A stretch of 64,000 bases of DNA from Segatella copri (GCF_026015295.1 NZ_JAPDUW010000001.1:930001-994000); one strand, 5' to 3'; shown: positions 9,343 to 17,230, numbered from the stretch's first letter. Notes: generated from the letters alone by a model not told the origin. Translations and numbers: made by a program.

Positions 9343-9456
9343 TTGAAAACGTCATTTTCTTGAAAATGTGCACTATTGCCCGTTGTGGGAGCCAGATAGC
9401 ATGAGTAACTTTGCACCGTCAAAATAAACGAGTGTAAACCTAATTGTTATAAAGTA

Positions 9457-9498
9457 AGCATTCCGTAAACCACGTATAGATGGTTATGGAATACTTTT
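9457..9498 (+). terminator. Hairpin with T-run after IS copy 3
   Basis: AGCATTCCGTAAACCA (9457-9472) pairs imperfectly with TGGTTATGGAATACT (9481-9495), followed on the plus strand by a short T-run. It lies in the 197-bp gap between the right end of IS copy 3 (9342) and the phosphorylase stop (9540), and could serve either strand. The rest of the gap holds only a promoter-like GTAACTTTGC (9405-9414). Confidence 0.45.
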
Positions 9499-9539
9499 TA
9501 TATAGTCCGCTAAATGGGAATTTACAATTCTGATATACT

Positions 9540-10289
9540 TCAGATGTAGGTTGCCGTTTCTAAAGCAATATAAAGTTTGTTTAAACTATGGTTGGCATTG
9601 TTCAAGCCTTTGGCTTCATATCCATTTGTATCCAAAATGTCACCTGTTTCAAAAAAAGCATACAACTTCAAATTGTAGAAGTCGCACACAGATTGAACTC
9701 CAGCCAATTCCATTTCTACAGCGATGCACCCTTCTTCCATACGTTTGCGTACAAGTCCTTTTGTTTCTCTGATCATCGAATCTGTCGTCCATATTTTACC
9801 TGTAATATATGGTACAGATAATTTGTCGAAAATTATGGAAAGTTCCTTGCTTGCGGCTATATCAATATAGTCGGATGGTGCTGCAAAATAATATGAACAC
9901 CCGTCCCCTCTGTAACTTTGTGTCGGTATGATAAATCTACCTTGTGTGGTTGTACGGTCAAGACTGCCACAGGAACCGAACATAATGAACTTTGATGCTC
10001 CAGTTAGCCAGCTTGCAAGATGACATTGAGAGGATGCTACTGCTGAACCTATTCCTGACAGGTAGAAAGTTATCGTAACTCCTTTATAAGTTGTTTTATA
10101 GATATGCGTATCGCCATTGCAAGCCGGCATAGTTGCAATAATTTCAGATTCGTAGGAATCAAGTAAATGCCGATGAATCTCCTTCGAGAATATTATCAGG
10201 CATATATCTGCAAAATCTCCACGTCTGCCGTAGAAATCAAACAGATTGATCATTGGTTCAGTTTCAATATCATAACTATCAGTAATCAT
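9540..10289 (-). CDS. Nucleoside phosphorylase-family protein
   Basis: 249 residues. Family signs are FGSCGSLD near residue 120, matching the phosphate-binding Gly-rich turn of PNP/UDP phosphorylases, and AVEMELAGV near 195, matching the EME nucleoside-binding motif. It probably cleaves a nucleoside in the cytoplasm, but the substrate cannot be told. It starts 11 bp after the stop of the lnu(AN2)-like gene, on the same strand, so both are probably cotranscribed. From memory, similar genes accompany lnu(AN2) in Bacteroides; whether it contributes to resistance is unknown. Confidence 0.8.
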   Translation of the reverse strand: MITDSYDIETEPMINLFDFYGRRGDFADICLIIFSKEIHRHLLDSYESEIIATMPACNGDTHIYKTTYKGVTITFYLSGIGSAVASSQCHLASWLTGASKFIMFGSCGSLDRTTTQGRFIIPTQSYRGDGCSYYFAAPSDYIDIAASKELSIIFDKLSVPYITGKIWTTDSMIRETKGLVRKRMEEGCIAVEMELAGVQSVCDFYNLKLYAFFETGDILDTNGYEAKGLNNANHSLNKLYIALETATYI

Positions 10290-10300
10290 AGCATATTGAA

Positions 10301-10801
10301 TCAGATGTGAGTTTTATATTGCTCCGGTATCTCAAGATTGAAAGTTCTGCATAATAACAGGACGTCGTGGACATCATTTTCATCGTATTCATATCCAAGA
10401 TGGAACTGTACCTGTGCCTCCGGGTTTATGCATGTTACCTCAATATTCCCGATATTTCCTTTACCTGAGAAAGTTTCGCTTGGGAAAGTGTATCCGTCAT
10501 ATAGAATTCCATCTTCGACATATTCGAAACAATGCAGATCGATTATTCTTCCGTTGTCATCTTTCCAGACAGTATGGCTATCGGTCGTATAGTCCATTAC
10601 AACTTCTCTGTATCCCTTCCAGGTAATCACGGATATGGCCTTACCATAGTCTTTCTTCTCTACGAACAGATCGATGTCGTTATGTATTCTTGTTTCTCTG
10701 CCTATAAGTGCATCGACACCCCAACCGCCGTCCAGAAACACCTTTACAGATGCTTCAGACAGCATTTCAAGAATCTCACATGCATCAAAATAAGTGACCA
10801 T
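10301..10801 (-). CDS. lnu(AN2): Lnu(AN2)-like lincosamide nucleotidyltransferase
   Basis: 166 residues with the LinA-type nucleotidyltransferase core: FLDGGWGVDALIGRETRIHNDIDLFV holds the GGWGVD motif and the metal-binding DID pair. Such enzymes adenylylate lincomycin and clindamycin in the cytoplasm. Length matches the lnu(A)/lnu(AN2) class. The gene leads a two-gene unit with the phosphorylase. Its ATG lies 14 bp from the left end of IS copy 4, so transcription probably depends on that element. The exact allele was judged by eye. Confidence 0.82.
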   Translation of the reverse strand: MVTYFDACEILEMLSEASVKVFLDGGWGVDALIGRETRIHNDIDLFVEKKDYGKAISVITWKGYREVVMDYTTDSHTVWKDDNGRIIDLHCFEYVEDGILYDGYTFPSETFSGKGNIGNIEVTCINPEAQVQFHLGYEYDENDVHDVLLLCRTFNLEIPEQYKTHI

Positions 10802-10815
10802 AAAATTGCAATTAA

Positions 10816-12432
10816 CCTTAATTCCGCAACACTATAATTTAACTTTATTTATAAGTTCCTGAGCAACAAAAAGTTGCTCAGGATTTTGCCATGTCAGATT
10901 TTTCACTTATCTTAGTGTTGCAATTAGAAAACAAGCGAAAATCGTAACAAGGCGCGGCAAAGGTACAAATAAAATTCGAAAAACTCACACCTTTTGGAGG
11001 AATTTTTTCAATCATGGAGAAATTTTTTCAATCATGGAGAAATTTGACTCCATGCTTTCACCCGTTATCGACTCAACACTGGGTCAGAGATGCAGCAGTA
11101 TCATCGGATATCAGTTCAGCGAGATAGTCCGTTCGCTGATGAGCGTTTATTTCTGTGGCGGCTCATGCGTGGAAGATGTAACGTCACAACTGATGCGCCA
11201 TCTCTCGTATCATCCTACCCTTCGTACATGCAGCTCTGATACCATCCTCAGAGCCATCAAGGAACTGACACAGGAAAACATCTCCTATACTTCCGACCAA
11301 GGCAAGACCTATGATTTCAATACTGCAGACAAACTCAACACATTGCTTATAAACGCTTTGGTTTCTACAGGCGAGTTGAAGGAAATTGAGGAATACGATG
11401 TTGACTTTGACCATCAGTTCCTTGAAACGGAGAAGTATGATGCAAAACCGACCTACAAGAAGTTCCTCGGCTACAGGCCTGGCGTATATGTTATCGGTGA
11501 CAAGATAGTCTATATCGAGAACAGCGATGGCAACACGAATGTGCGTTTTCATCAGGCAGACACCCATAAGAGATTCTTCGCTCTTCTGGAATCCCAGAAC
11601 ATCCGTGTAAATCGCTTCAGGGCAGACTGCGGTTCCTGCTCGAAGGAAATCGTCAGTGAGATAGAGAAGCATTGCAAACTTTTCTACATCCGTGCCAACC
11701 GATGCAGTTCGCTCTACAATGACATCTTTGCTCTGAGAGGATGGAAGACGGAGGAGATTAACGGCATCCAGTTCGAACTCAATTCCATTCTCGTTGAGAA
11801 ATGGGAAGACAAGTGCTATCGTCTTGTCATCCAGAGACAAAGACGCAACAGTGGCGACCTTGACCTGTGGGAAGGCGAATACACTTACCGTTGTATTCTG
11901 ACCAACGATTACAAGTCATCGACAAGGGACATTGTTGAATTCTACAATCTGCGTGGCGGCAAGGAACGTATCTTTGACGACATGAACAACGGATTCGGTT
12001 GGAGCAGGCTCCCCAAGTCATTCATGGCGGAGAATACTGTCTTTCTTCTGCTTACTGCATTGATACACAATTTCTACAAGACCATCATGAGCAGGCTTGA
12101 CACCAAGGCTTTTGGGCTCAAGAAAACGAGTCGCATAAAGGCTTTTGTCTTCAGATTCATCTCCGTACCTGCCAAGTGGATCATGACTGCAAGGCAATAC
12201 GTGCTGAATATCTATACTGAGAACCGCGCTTATGCAAAACCCTTCAAAACTGGATTCGGATAAAATCCGTTCCTTATGGTTTTAATCTGCGTATTACCTC
12301 AAGTCGCATTGTGGGGGAAGGGGAAGGTGTGCAAAAATCGGACAAAATTCACGCTCATACTATCATGATGCATAGTGTTCAAGCTCTTTACTGCGATTGA
12401 GATTGCGATTGAGATTGCTTGCGGATTTGAGG
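10816..12432 (+). mobile_element. IS1380-family insertion sequence copy 4 with divergent right end
   Basis: Left terminal repeat CCTTAATTCCGCAAC (10816-10830) and perfect internal hairpin (CCTGAGCAAC/GTTGCTCAGG). The right terminal repeat is a variant, CTTGCGGATTTGAGG (12418-12432). The last 100 bp before it share no obvious sequence with copies 1 and 3 and contain a 12-bp tandem repeat GCGATTGAGATT (about 12392-12415). Total 1617 bp. The left part matches copy 3, including its 20-bp duplication, the middle matches copy 1, and the right end is distinct, so it is a three-part mosaic. Confidence 0.85.
11034..12263 (+). CDS. IS1380-family transposase (copy 4, N-terminally shortened)
   Basis: 409 residues from the ATG at 11034. 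As in copy 3, the upstream start is lost (CGCGGCAAAG where copy 1 has ACATGGCAAAG) and a 20-bp duplication (TCATGGAGAAATTTT repeated) shifts the frame before 11034. From about residue 170 onwards it is nearly identical to copy 1 (YNLRGGKE version of the third motif) and ends KTGFG in place of KTEFG. All three catalytic regions are present. Confidence 0.88.
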   Translation: MEKFDSMLSPVIDSTLGQRCSSIIGYQFSEIVRSLMSVYFCGGSCVEDVTSQLMRHLSYHPTLRTCSSDTILRAIKELTQENISYTSDQGKTYDFNTADKLNTLLINALVSTGELKEIEEYDVDFDHQFLETEKYDAKPTYKKFLGYRPGVYVIGDKIVYIENSDGNTNVRFHQADTHKRFFALLESQNIRVNRFRADCGSCSKEIVSEIEKHCKLFYIRANRCSSLYNDIFALRGWKTEEINGIQFELNSILVEKWEDKCYRLVIQRQRRNSGDLDLWEGEYTYRCILTNDYKSSTRDIVEFYNLRGGKERIFDDMNNGFGWSRLPKSFMAENTVFLLLTALIHNFYKTIMSRLDTKAFGLKKTSRIKAFVFRFISVPAKWIMTARQYVLNIYTENRAYAKPFKTGFG

Positions 12433-12523
12433 AAATATTAAGTCAGAGTCAAAATATTAAATCATAATATTGTTGAATATATGTTCGTTACTGGTTGCTG
12501 ATTTAAAATTTTCTTTTAAAATA

Positions 12524-12555
12524 TTTGTCTATTTCAATAAAATAGCCTATCTTTG
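12524..12555 (+). promoter_or_regulatory. Bacteroidota-type promoter for tnpB
   Basis: TTTG (12524-12527), 20 nt, TATCTTTG (12548-12555), an exact match to the -33/-7 pattern. The tnpB ATG follows 8 nt later, leaving almost no leader. It lies 92 bp beyond the end of IS copy 4. Confidence 0.7.
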
Positions 12556-12563
12556 TTGGCAAT

Positions 12564-13826
12564 ATGACTAAGGAAGTGAGACATGATAATAGTTGTAGGT
12601 TCCGATTGTATCCCAATAAGGAACAGCGAGAGTTGATAGCCAAGACTTTCGGCTGCTGTCGTTGGGTATATAATTGGGGGCTCGCCATGCGGAAAAAGGC
12701 ATGGGAGGAGGAGAAGAAGTCTCTTTCTTTAACTGATATTCAGTCTCAACTTCCTGCTATGAAAAAAGATGCTGCAACATCTTGGTTAAAAGAAGTCGAT
12801 GCAAAGGCCTTGATATTTTCACTCCGTTGTATGGATACTGCCTATCAGAACTTTTTTAAGCATCAAAGCGGTTTCCCTCGATTTAAGGCAAAGTATGACA
12901 GGAATCAATCTTATCAAACTTATCAGGACGTATCTTTCTCTTATGATAAAAGCAAATTATATTTGCCTAAAATGCAAGAAGGTATCAAATGTATATTTAG
13001 TAGAAAGATTGAGGGAAAAATCAAGACTTGTACCATTAGTCGTAATCCCGCTGGTGAATACTATGTTAGTATTATTGTAGAGACAGAAGGTTCTTATCCG
13101 GAACCACCTGCAATAAAACCGGAAACCGCTGTTGGTATTGATGCAGGTGTTAAGAACCTAGCAATATTATCAGATGGTCAAAAGTTCCCTGCTAGTGATA
13201 AGTTTAGAAAGTCGGAACGTCATCTGGCTCATCTGCAGCGTATTTTGTCTCGAAGGACTAAAGGCGGAAAAAACTGGGAAAAGGCACGAGTAAAGGTTGC
13301 TCGTGCTCAGAATCGTATTCGCAATCAACGTAATGATCTTATTAATAATGTCGTAGCAGATATTATTAAGAAAGGTTATGAAACTATCTGTGTGGAAAAT
13401 CTTTCAATCAAGGATGGTATGTTGCAGGACAAGAAACATGGTAAGCATAATAAGCAAAAACGTTCTCGCAATAAGCTTATAGTTGATGCAGCTATGGGCA
13501 TGTTGCGTATCAAGCTGCAGCAGAAATGTAAGTCGAAAGGAATCAACTTCATCAAAATTGAACGTTATTTTCCTTCTTCGAAGACTTGCCACTGTTGTGG
13601 AAAAATATTTAAAGGTTTACAGTTAAGTCAGCGTTCATGGGTGTGTCCTTCATGTCGTGCAAAGTTGGATAGGGATGTGAATGCTGCTATTAATATTAAA
13701 AATTTTGGAATTAGCAATAGTTCCCTAGGGAGGTGTACCCCCGAAGTTAAGTCTGTGGAGCATCGTAAGCAGAAACGAAGAAATGCCAAAAGCAGTGACG
13801 TTTCAGATGTTAAGAAGCAGAAATAA
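12564..13826 (+). CDS. tnpB: TnpB, IS200/IS605-type RNA-guided nuclease
   Basis: 420 residues. The RuvC-like triad is visible: D193 in GIDAGVKNLA, E278 in CVENLSI and D371 in LDRDVNAAINI. A zinc ribbon with C342/C345 and C361/C364 sits between the second and third motifs. The N-terminal part (about 10-110) has the usual OrfB helix-turn-helix region. TnpB proteins are RNA-guided DNA nucleases, ancestors of Cas12, that help their element persist. No Y1 transposase tnpA is adjacent, so this is a solo copy. It lies between IS copy 4 and a CRISPR-like repeat pair. The triad looks complete, so activity is possible. Confidence 0.93.
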   Translation: MTKEVRHDNSCRFRLYPNKEQRELIAKTFGCCRWVYNWGLAMRKKAWEEEKKSLSLTDIQSQLPAMKKDAATSWLKEVDAKALIFSLRCMDTAYQNFFKHQSGFPRFKAKYDRNQSYQTYQDVSFSYDKSKLYLPKMQEGIKCIFSRKIEGKIKTCTISRNPAGEYYVSIIVETEGSYPEPPAIKPETAVGIDAGVKNLAILSDGQKFPASDKFRKSERHLAHLQRILSRRTKGGKNWEKARVKVARAQNRIRNQRNDLINNVVADIIKKGYETICVENLSIKDGMLQDKKHGKHNKQKRSRNKLIVDAAMGMLRIKLQQKCKSKGINFIKIERYFPSSKTCHCCGKIFKGLQLSQRSWVCPSCRAKLDRDVNAAINIKNFGISNSSLGRCTPEVKSVEHRKQKRRNAKSSDVSDVKKQK

Positions 13827-13850
13827 GAGAGCTCTATTATTAAGCAAATG
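13690..13850 (+). ncRNA. Possible omega RNA (reRNA) at the tnpB 3' end
   Basis: TnpB guides are made from RNA overlapping the 3' end of tnpB. Here CCCTAGGGAGGTGTACCCCC near 13722-13742 can fold, followed by GTTAAGTCTGTGGAGCATC, which resembles the motif common at tnpB 3' ends. The exact right end of the element, and so the guide boundary, could not be fixed. Placement is inferred from the family. Confidence 0.3.
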
Positions 13851-13879
13851 CCTGTTATGCAGAATAATACTTATCTAAG

Positions 13880-13981
13880 GATGAACATGCATTCTGAATA
13901 GTGGGTAAGTACAACTCGAACATCTGCATTTCCCACCACTCTTTTGATGAACATGCATTCTGAATAGTGGGTAAGTACAAC
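13880..13981. CRISPR. Minimal CRISPR-like array: two 36-bp repeats, one 30-bp spacer
   Basis: Two identical 36-bp units, starting GATGAACATGCATTC and ending GGGTAAGTACAAC, lie at 13880-13915 and 13946-13981. They are separated by exactly 30 bp (13916-13945). The bases flanking each unit differ, so 36 bp is the true repeat length. A 36/30 layout with an ACAAC end (GTTGTA in reverse) is typical of Bacteroidota type II-C and type VI-B arrays. No cas gene is in the window, so it would be an orphan array or remnant. The 320-bp gap from tnpB to abiH holds nothing else recognised. Confidence 0.6.
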
Positions 13982-14147
13982 GTACCGAAAACTATCCCTT
14001 TTTGGTATAGAGATGGTTTTACATTCAGTTTTTTTCATTAGGCAAGATGCATATTGCATATTTGTTCTGCTCTACATATCTGGTATATCCACTAAGATTC
14101 AGAATATGTAGGTGGAATTAGTAAATAAATTTAATTTATAGTTGATT

Positions 14148-15305
14148 ATGGATAAGGCAATAAATACAACACTCATCATTGGAAATGGGTTTGATTTAAG
14201 TATGGGTAAACATACCGGTTATGCAGAATTTTTCAAGAAGCTGGAAGACGAAGGTTTTTGGGAAGAACATTCTGGTAATTCTCTTTTAAATTTTATAGGA
14301 GAAAAGGGGAGTAAAGAATATTGGTACGATTTTGAGGATATAATTCTACATTATACCTTTGAAAGTGATAACGGCAAGAGATTAAAAGAGTTGGAAGATT
14401 TAAACAAAACGGATGATAATTTTACAAATGGGATTGTTTCAGAAGTAAAAGAAGGAATAGAACTCCTTAAAGAGGAGCTAGTGAAGTTTCTTCGTGATGC
14501 TAAGCCAGACAATGACAGTCTTTGTCCCGCTTATCGAATCTTTGCTGCCATTCTTGGGGCTTCAGGTAAAAATGCAAAAGATTTGCTCGCATCCTTGCTT
14601 GAAAGAAAAATAGCAAAAGAAACATGGGAATTTCCTAATAATAAAATTATTTCGTTTAATTATTTGGATGACCCGTCTAGCATTAGTTTCTATTTGCAAT
14701 TTTTTACCGATAAAAAAGTAAAGGGTCCGTGTTCTCCTCCTATCGGAATAAAGGCTGATGACTTAGCAGGTATGTTCGTTTTTTTACATAATTCGTTAGA
14801 CTTTTGGAATAGGTCAAATCTCCATCCTGGCCTTATATTTGGAACTAATGATGATGAGAGAATGCCTAAAGCTTTATACTTCCTTCGTAAATCATCTCAG
14901 CTTGGTTATGATGCAAAAAAGAGTTTAACTGATACTCTTAATCAGTCAAAACGAATCGTTATATTTGGACTGAGTTTAGTTGGTATAGATTATGATTATT
15001 TTAAGGAATTCTTCGAGACGGATCATGATTCTGATACTGAAGTTGTTATTATAAACAAAAAAGGTGCTTTGGACAATATTCGTAAAATACTTAAGGAGAA
15101 AGGATGCAAAAGACAAGTTTCTTATTTAGATATTGATGAGGACTCTATTGTAACGGATGTTGTAAAAATGAATAAGGAAATATGTTATAGTAATTTTATA
15201 GGGTTGTGTGATACAATAGCTGAAGAATCTGTTGCTTCAGAACACCGAAACATTGTGCAGGTGAATAATGTTTTCGAAGTAAGGCCAAGGTATGATAAAC
15301 GTTAA
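14148..15305 (+). CDS. AbiH-family abortive infection protein
   Basis: 385 residues from the ATG at 14148 (a TTG two codons earlier is less likely). The opening TTLIIGNGFDLSMGKHTGY is the AbiH signature GNGFDL, and KIISFNYLD near residue 168 and IVIFGLSLVGIDYDYF near 270 match the other conserved parts. AbiH proteins abort phage infection by an unknown mechanism. The gene stands alone, follows tnpB and the CRISPR-like repeats, and is AT-rich compared with the core genes, consistent with transfer. Confidence 0.85.
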   Translation: MDKAINTTLIIGNGFDLSMGKHTGYAEFFKKLEDEGFWEEHSGNSLLNFIGEKGSKEYWYDFEDIILHYTFESDNGKRLKELEDLNKTDDNFTNGIVSEVKEGIELLKEELVKFLRDAKPDNDSLCPAYRIFAAILGASGKNAKDLLASLLERKIAKETWEFPNNKIISFNYLDDPSSISFYLQFFTDKKVKGPCSPPIGIKADDLAGMFVFLHNSLDFWNRSNLHPGLIFGTNDDERMPKALYFLRKSSQLGYDAKKSLTDTLNQSKRIVIFGLSLVGIDYDYFKEFFETDHDSDTEVVIINKKGALDNIRKILKEKGCKRQVSYLDIDEDSIVTDVVKMNKEICYSNFIGLCDTIAEESVASEHRNIVQVNNVFEVRPRYDKR

Positions 15306-15562
15306 AATTTAACTTTGTGAGTAGAAGAGAGGAAGTGAGATGATAAAATGCGCACGTCCTCTCTCTTTAAAAAGTCATTTTTGATAATTTCTTCAAATGT
15401 AATCATCTGATAATCAAATGGCGTTTTGTAGGATAAAGAACCCAAAAAATACTTTTTAAAGTGAACTCTGTTATAGTTAATAATCAAGTTAAATAAGCAG
15501 TGCAGAGTGCTGCACCTACCATAAAAATTCCATAAAAGTAACAGGGAGAAGTGATGCTGCAA
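15302..15562 (-). pseudogene. Possible transposase/integrase C-terminal remnant
   Basis: An 86-codon minus-strand frame contains NLIINYNRVHFKKYFLGSLSYKTPFDYQ. This resembles the YNxxRxHxxLGxxTPxEY tail of rve-type transposases. No catalytic DDE part is present, and no terminal repeat was seen. If real it is a decayed insertion. Its stop overlaps the abiH stop. The rest of the gap to 15707 shows only AT-rich sequence. Confidence 0.35.
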
Positions 15563-15707
15563 GAATGCTCACTTTTCCCTCTTTTTTGTCAAAAATCTAA
15601 AAATCAGAAAAATAATAGTACTCATATTACGAATTAAGGAATCGTAGTACACCCTTTTATTTCGCTCTTTCTTTGTAATTTCACACCGAAATTAAAAAAA
15701 AGAAATT

Positions 15708-16118
15708 ATGGGAAAAGGACGTAGTTACATGAATTCATATGCCGACGGCTATATGAGAGGCAAGGTTGTCAAGGAAGTGGGAGCACTCCTTGACCACATA
15801 CTAGTGGAGGAAATCACAACCCCCACAATAATAAAATTGGAGTTTGGACCTTCTTACGATACCATTAGAGAACTAAGACAGCAAGATACCTCAAAATCTT
15901 TTGAGACCATCAGACAATTCTGCTACATCATCGGCTATTATCTTTACCAAGAAATAGAGGCGGTGGAGAACTATAAGAAATATGTAAGGGAAAGGGAATC
16001 CAAGCTTACCATGCTGTATGAGATGAAAGAAAGATATAAGAAAATTTACGGAATGCAAGCCGTAGTGGTTCTCAACCTTATGCATAAGGGAAAGGACTTG
16101 CTGGCTTTTATGAAGTAA
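15708..16118 (+). CDS. Unknown protein, 136 residues
   Basis: Starts ATGGGAAAAGG (MGKGRSYMNSYADGYMRGK) after an AAAGAAA purine run that may bind the ribosome. No domain recognised. The protein is charged, with a helical, Lys/Glu-rich second half (residues 85-120, ENYKKYVRERESKLTMLYEM) that may form a coiled coil. No signal peptide or membrane segment. It opens the accessory block running to 21.5 kb and reads in the same direction as the genes after it. Function not assigned. Confidence 0.6.
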   Translation: MGKGRSYMNSYADGYMRGKVVKEVGALLDHILVEEITTPTIIKLEFGPSYDTIRELRQQDTSKSFETIRQFCYIIGYYLYQEIEAVENYKKYVRERESKLTMLYEMKERYKKIYGMQAVVVLNLMHKGKDLLAFMK

Positions 16119-16215
16119 TATATAAGTGAGTTTTTCCGCCTCATTATGTGTTAGCGAACTCATTTTGAGGCTAGTTCTAATCTATAAATAAATACCTAAA
16201 AAAAGAAAGTAAAAT

Positions 16216-16317
16216 ATGATGAAATCGGAGACCAACTGTCCCCTAAGGGTGTATTCCCTTATAGTTCTCCTGGCATTTGCTTGTACCAGCAAAATTGTTA
16301 GCGCAAACAAATTCTAA
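16216..16317 (+). CDS. Possible 33-residue membrane or lipoprotein peptide
   Basis: A short frame (MMKSETNCPLRVYSLIVLLA...) has a hydrophobic core ending in AFAC, then TSKIVSANKF. It resembles a tiny signal-anchored or lipoprotein peptide. The same DNA can fold: GGAG (16227-16230) with CTCC (16267-16270), AACT with AGTT, and TAAGGG-tgtatt-CCCTTA. The signal may therefore be structural RNA and not a gene. Confidence 0.35.
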   Translation: MMKSETNCPLRVYSLIVLLAFACTSKIVSANKF

Positions 16318-16379
16318 CGTCCTCTACTAAGGAATGAGCGACAAAGAACTTAATTACTAACTATTATAAATTTCGAATT

Positions 16380-16523
16380 ATGGGGAGATTTATAATCAAG
16401 CTCGTGCGCTTGATACTGAAGTATGGGCGATTCGGCCTTTTTTGCGTGGTCATTCAATTGAATGGCAACAGCAAGTTTATTGAGTATACTTACAATTTGA
16501 GGCGTTCCCTCCTATGGATATGA
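16380..16523 (+). CDS. Small 47-residue basic amphipathic protein, unknown
   Basis: ATG at 16380, preceded by AATTTCGAATT. The sequence MGRFIIKLVRLILKYGRFGL... alternates basic and hydrophobic residues and looks membrane-active or membrane-bound. Its end overlaps the start of the next gene by 10 bp (16514-16523), suggesting translational coupling. Not recognised. Confidence 0.45.
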   Translation: MGRFIIKLVRLILKYGRFGLFCVVIQLNGNSKFIEYTYNLRRSLLWI

Positions 16524-17116
16524 GCATACACGCACAATTACTGGTAGATGTTGCCATGCAGGAAAGAGATTATCATGATGCGCTCGTAGTACGTCGATAC
16601 TTGGAGACCTTTAACAGAATAGACAATCATTTGGTTGAAGCTGAACTTCCTAGGCTTGATGCCTATATCGCCACTCTGGATGGCTATTATGAATACCTGG
16701 AGCAAAGGAATAGAAAACCATTGAAAAATGGTACCAGAATCGGCCGAAAAAAAGAATACCTTTTTGTGTCTGATGAAGCATCTTCTGTAAAAGATGAAGA
16801 GACGACCGCCGAGCAAGCCTCTTTATTTATAGAATTTCTCACCCTAAATGGCCTAAATTCTATGTCTACCAGTGCGAGCAAGTCTTCACCAATGAATATC
16901 GCAATATTTGCGTTTATCAGATATTGGAGAAGAAGGGGTATCTTGGCACCGCAGCACATCGTTAGTGCCAATGCCATTTATCGATTTCTTACCGATGATT
17001 GCCATATACGAAAAGAAGTTACGATAAAATCGTTCTACAATGTCTTCAATCATTGTGAGGACATGAAAAATCAAGAAATGGATGATAAAGTGGCTGATTT
17101 CTTTGCCCATAGATGA
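16514..17116 (+). CDS. Unknown protein, 200 residues, from mobile block
   Basis: Starts with MDMSIHAQLLVDVAMQERDY, overlapping the preceding small gene. No catalytic motif recognised. The middle (residues 75-115) is acidic and polar, like a linker. The second half contains AIFAFIRYWRRRGILAP and HIRKEVTIKSFYNVFNHCED, suggesting a helical, possibly nucleic-acid-binding domain. No signal peptide. Genes of this look are common beside Bacteroidales mobile replication modules, which the downstream genes support. Function not assigned. Confidence 0.6.
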   Translation: MDMSIHAQLLVDVAMQERDYHDALVVRRYLETFNRIDNHLVEAELPRLDAYIATLDGYYEYLEQRNRKPLKNGTRIGRKKEYLFVSDEASSVKDEETTAEQASLFIEFLTLNGLNSMSTSASKSSPMNIAIFAFIRYWRRRGILAPQHIVSANAIYRFLTDDCHIRKEVTIKSFYNVFNHCEDMKNQEMDDKVADFFAHR

Positions 17117-17179
17117 TTTTTTTTTATGGGATAAATATTAATCCTATTTTTCCTATTTTTCCCATAGGTGTTTTTGCCC

Positions 17180-17230
17180 TATCTTTGCACCCGTAATCAG
17201 ACAAGTAAAGTCTGGTTGCGGGCGTTTTTT
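17180..17230 (+). promoter_or_regulatory. Promoter -7 element followed at once by a terminator-like hairpin
   Basis: TATCTTTG (17180-17187) is a perfect -7 box, though no good TTTG lies 20 nt upstream. The predicted transcript would begin near the hairpin CCCGTAATCAGAC/GTCTGGTTGCGGG (17190-17202, 17210-17222), which ends in CGTTTTTT. This reads as an immediate terminator, giving either attenuation of the gene at 17313 or a very short RNA. Confidence 0.5.

Noticed and set aside
9405..9414. GTAACTTTGC resembles the CTnDOT integration core GTANNTTTGC
   Set aside because: The same string overlaps the Bacteroidota -7 box and also occurs at the hisG (22913) and adaptor (42372) promoters, so alone it is not evidence for an attachment site.
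1176..12432. Target-site duplications for the IS copies
   Set aside because: The 5 bp on each side of every complete copy differ, so no duplication could be claimed.
13871..14059. 62-codon minus-strand frame over the CRISPR-like repeats
   Set aside because: Its repeated VVLTHYSECMFI is simply the translated 36-bp repeat.
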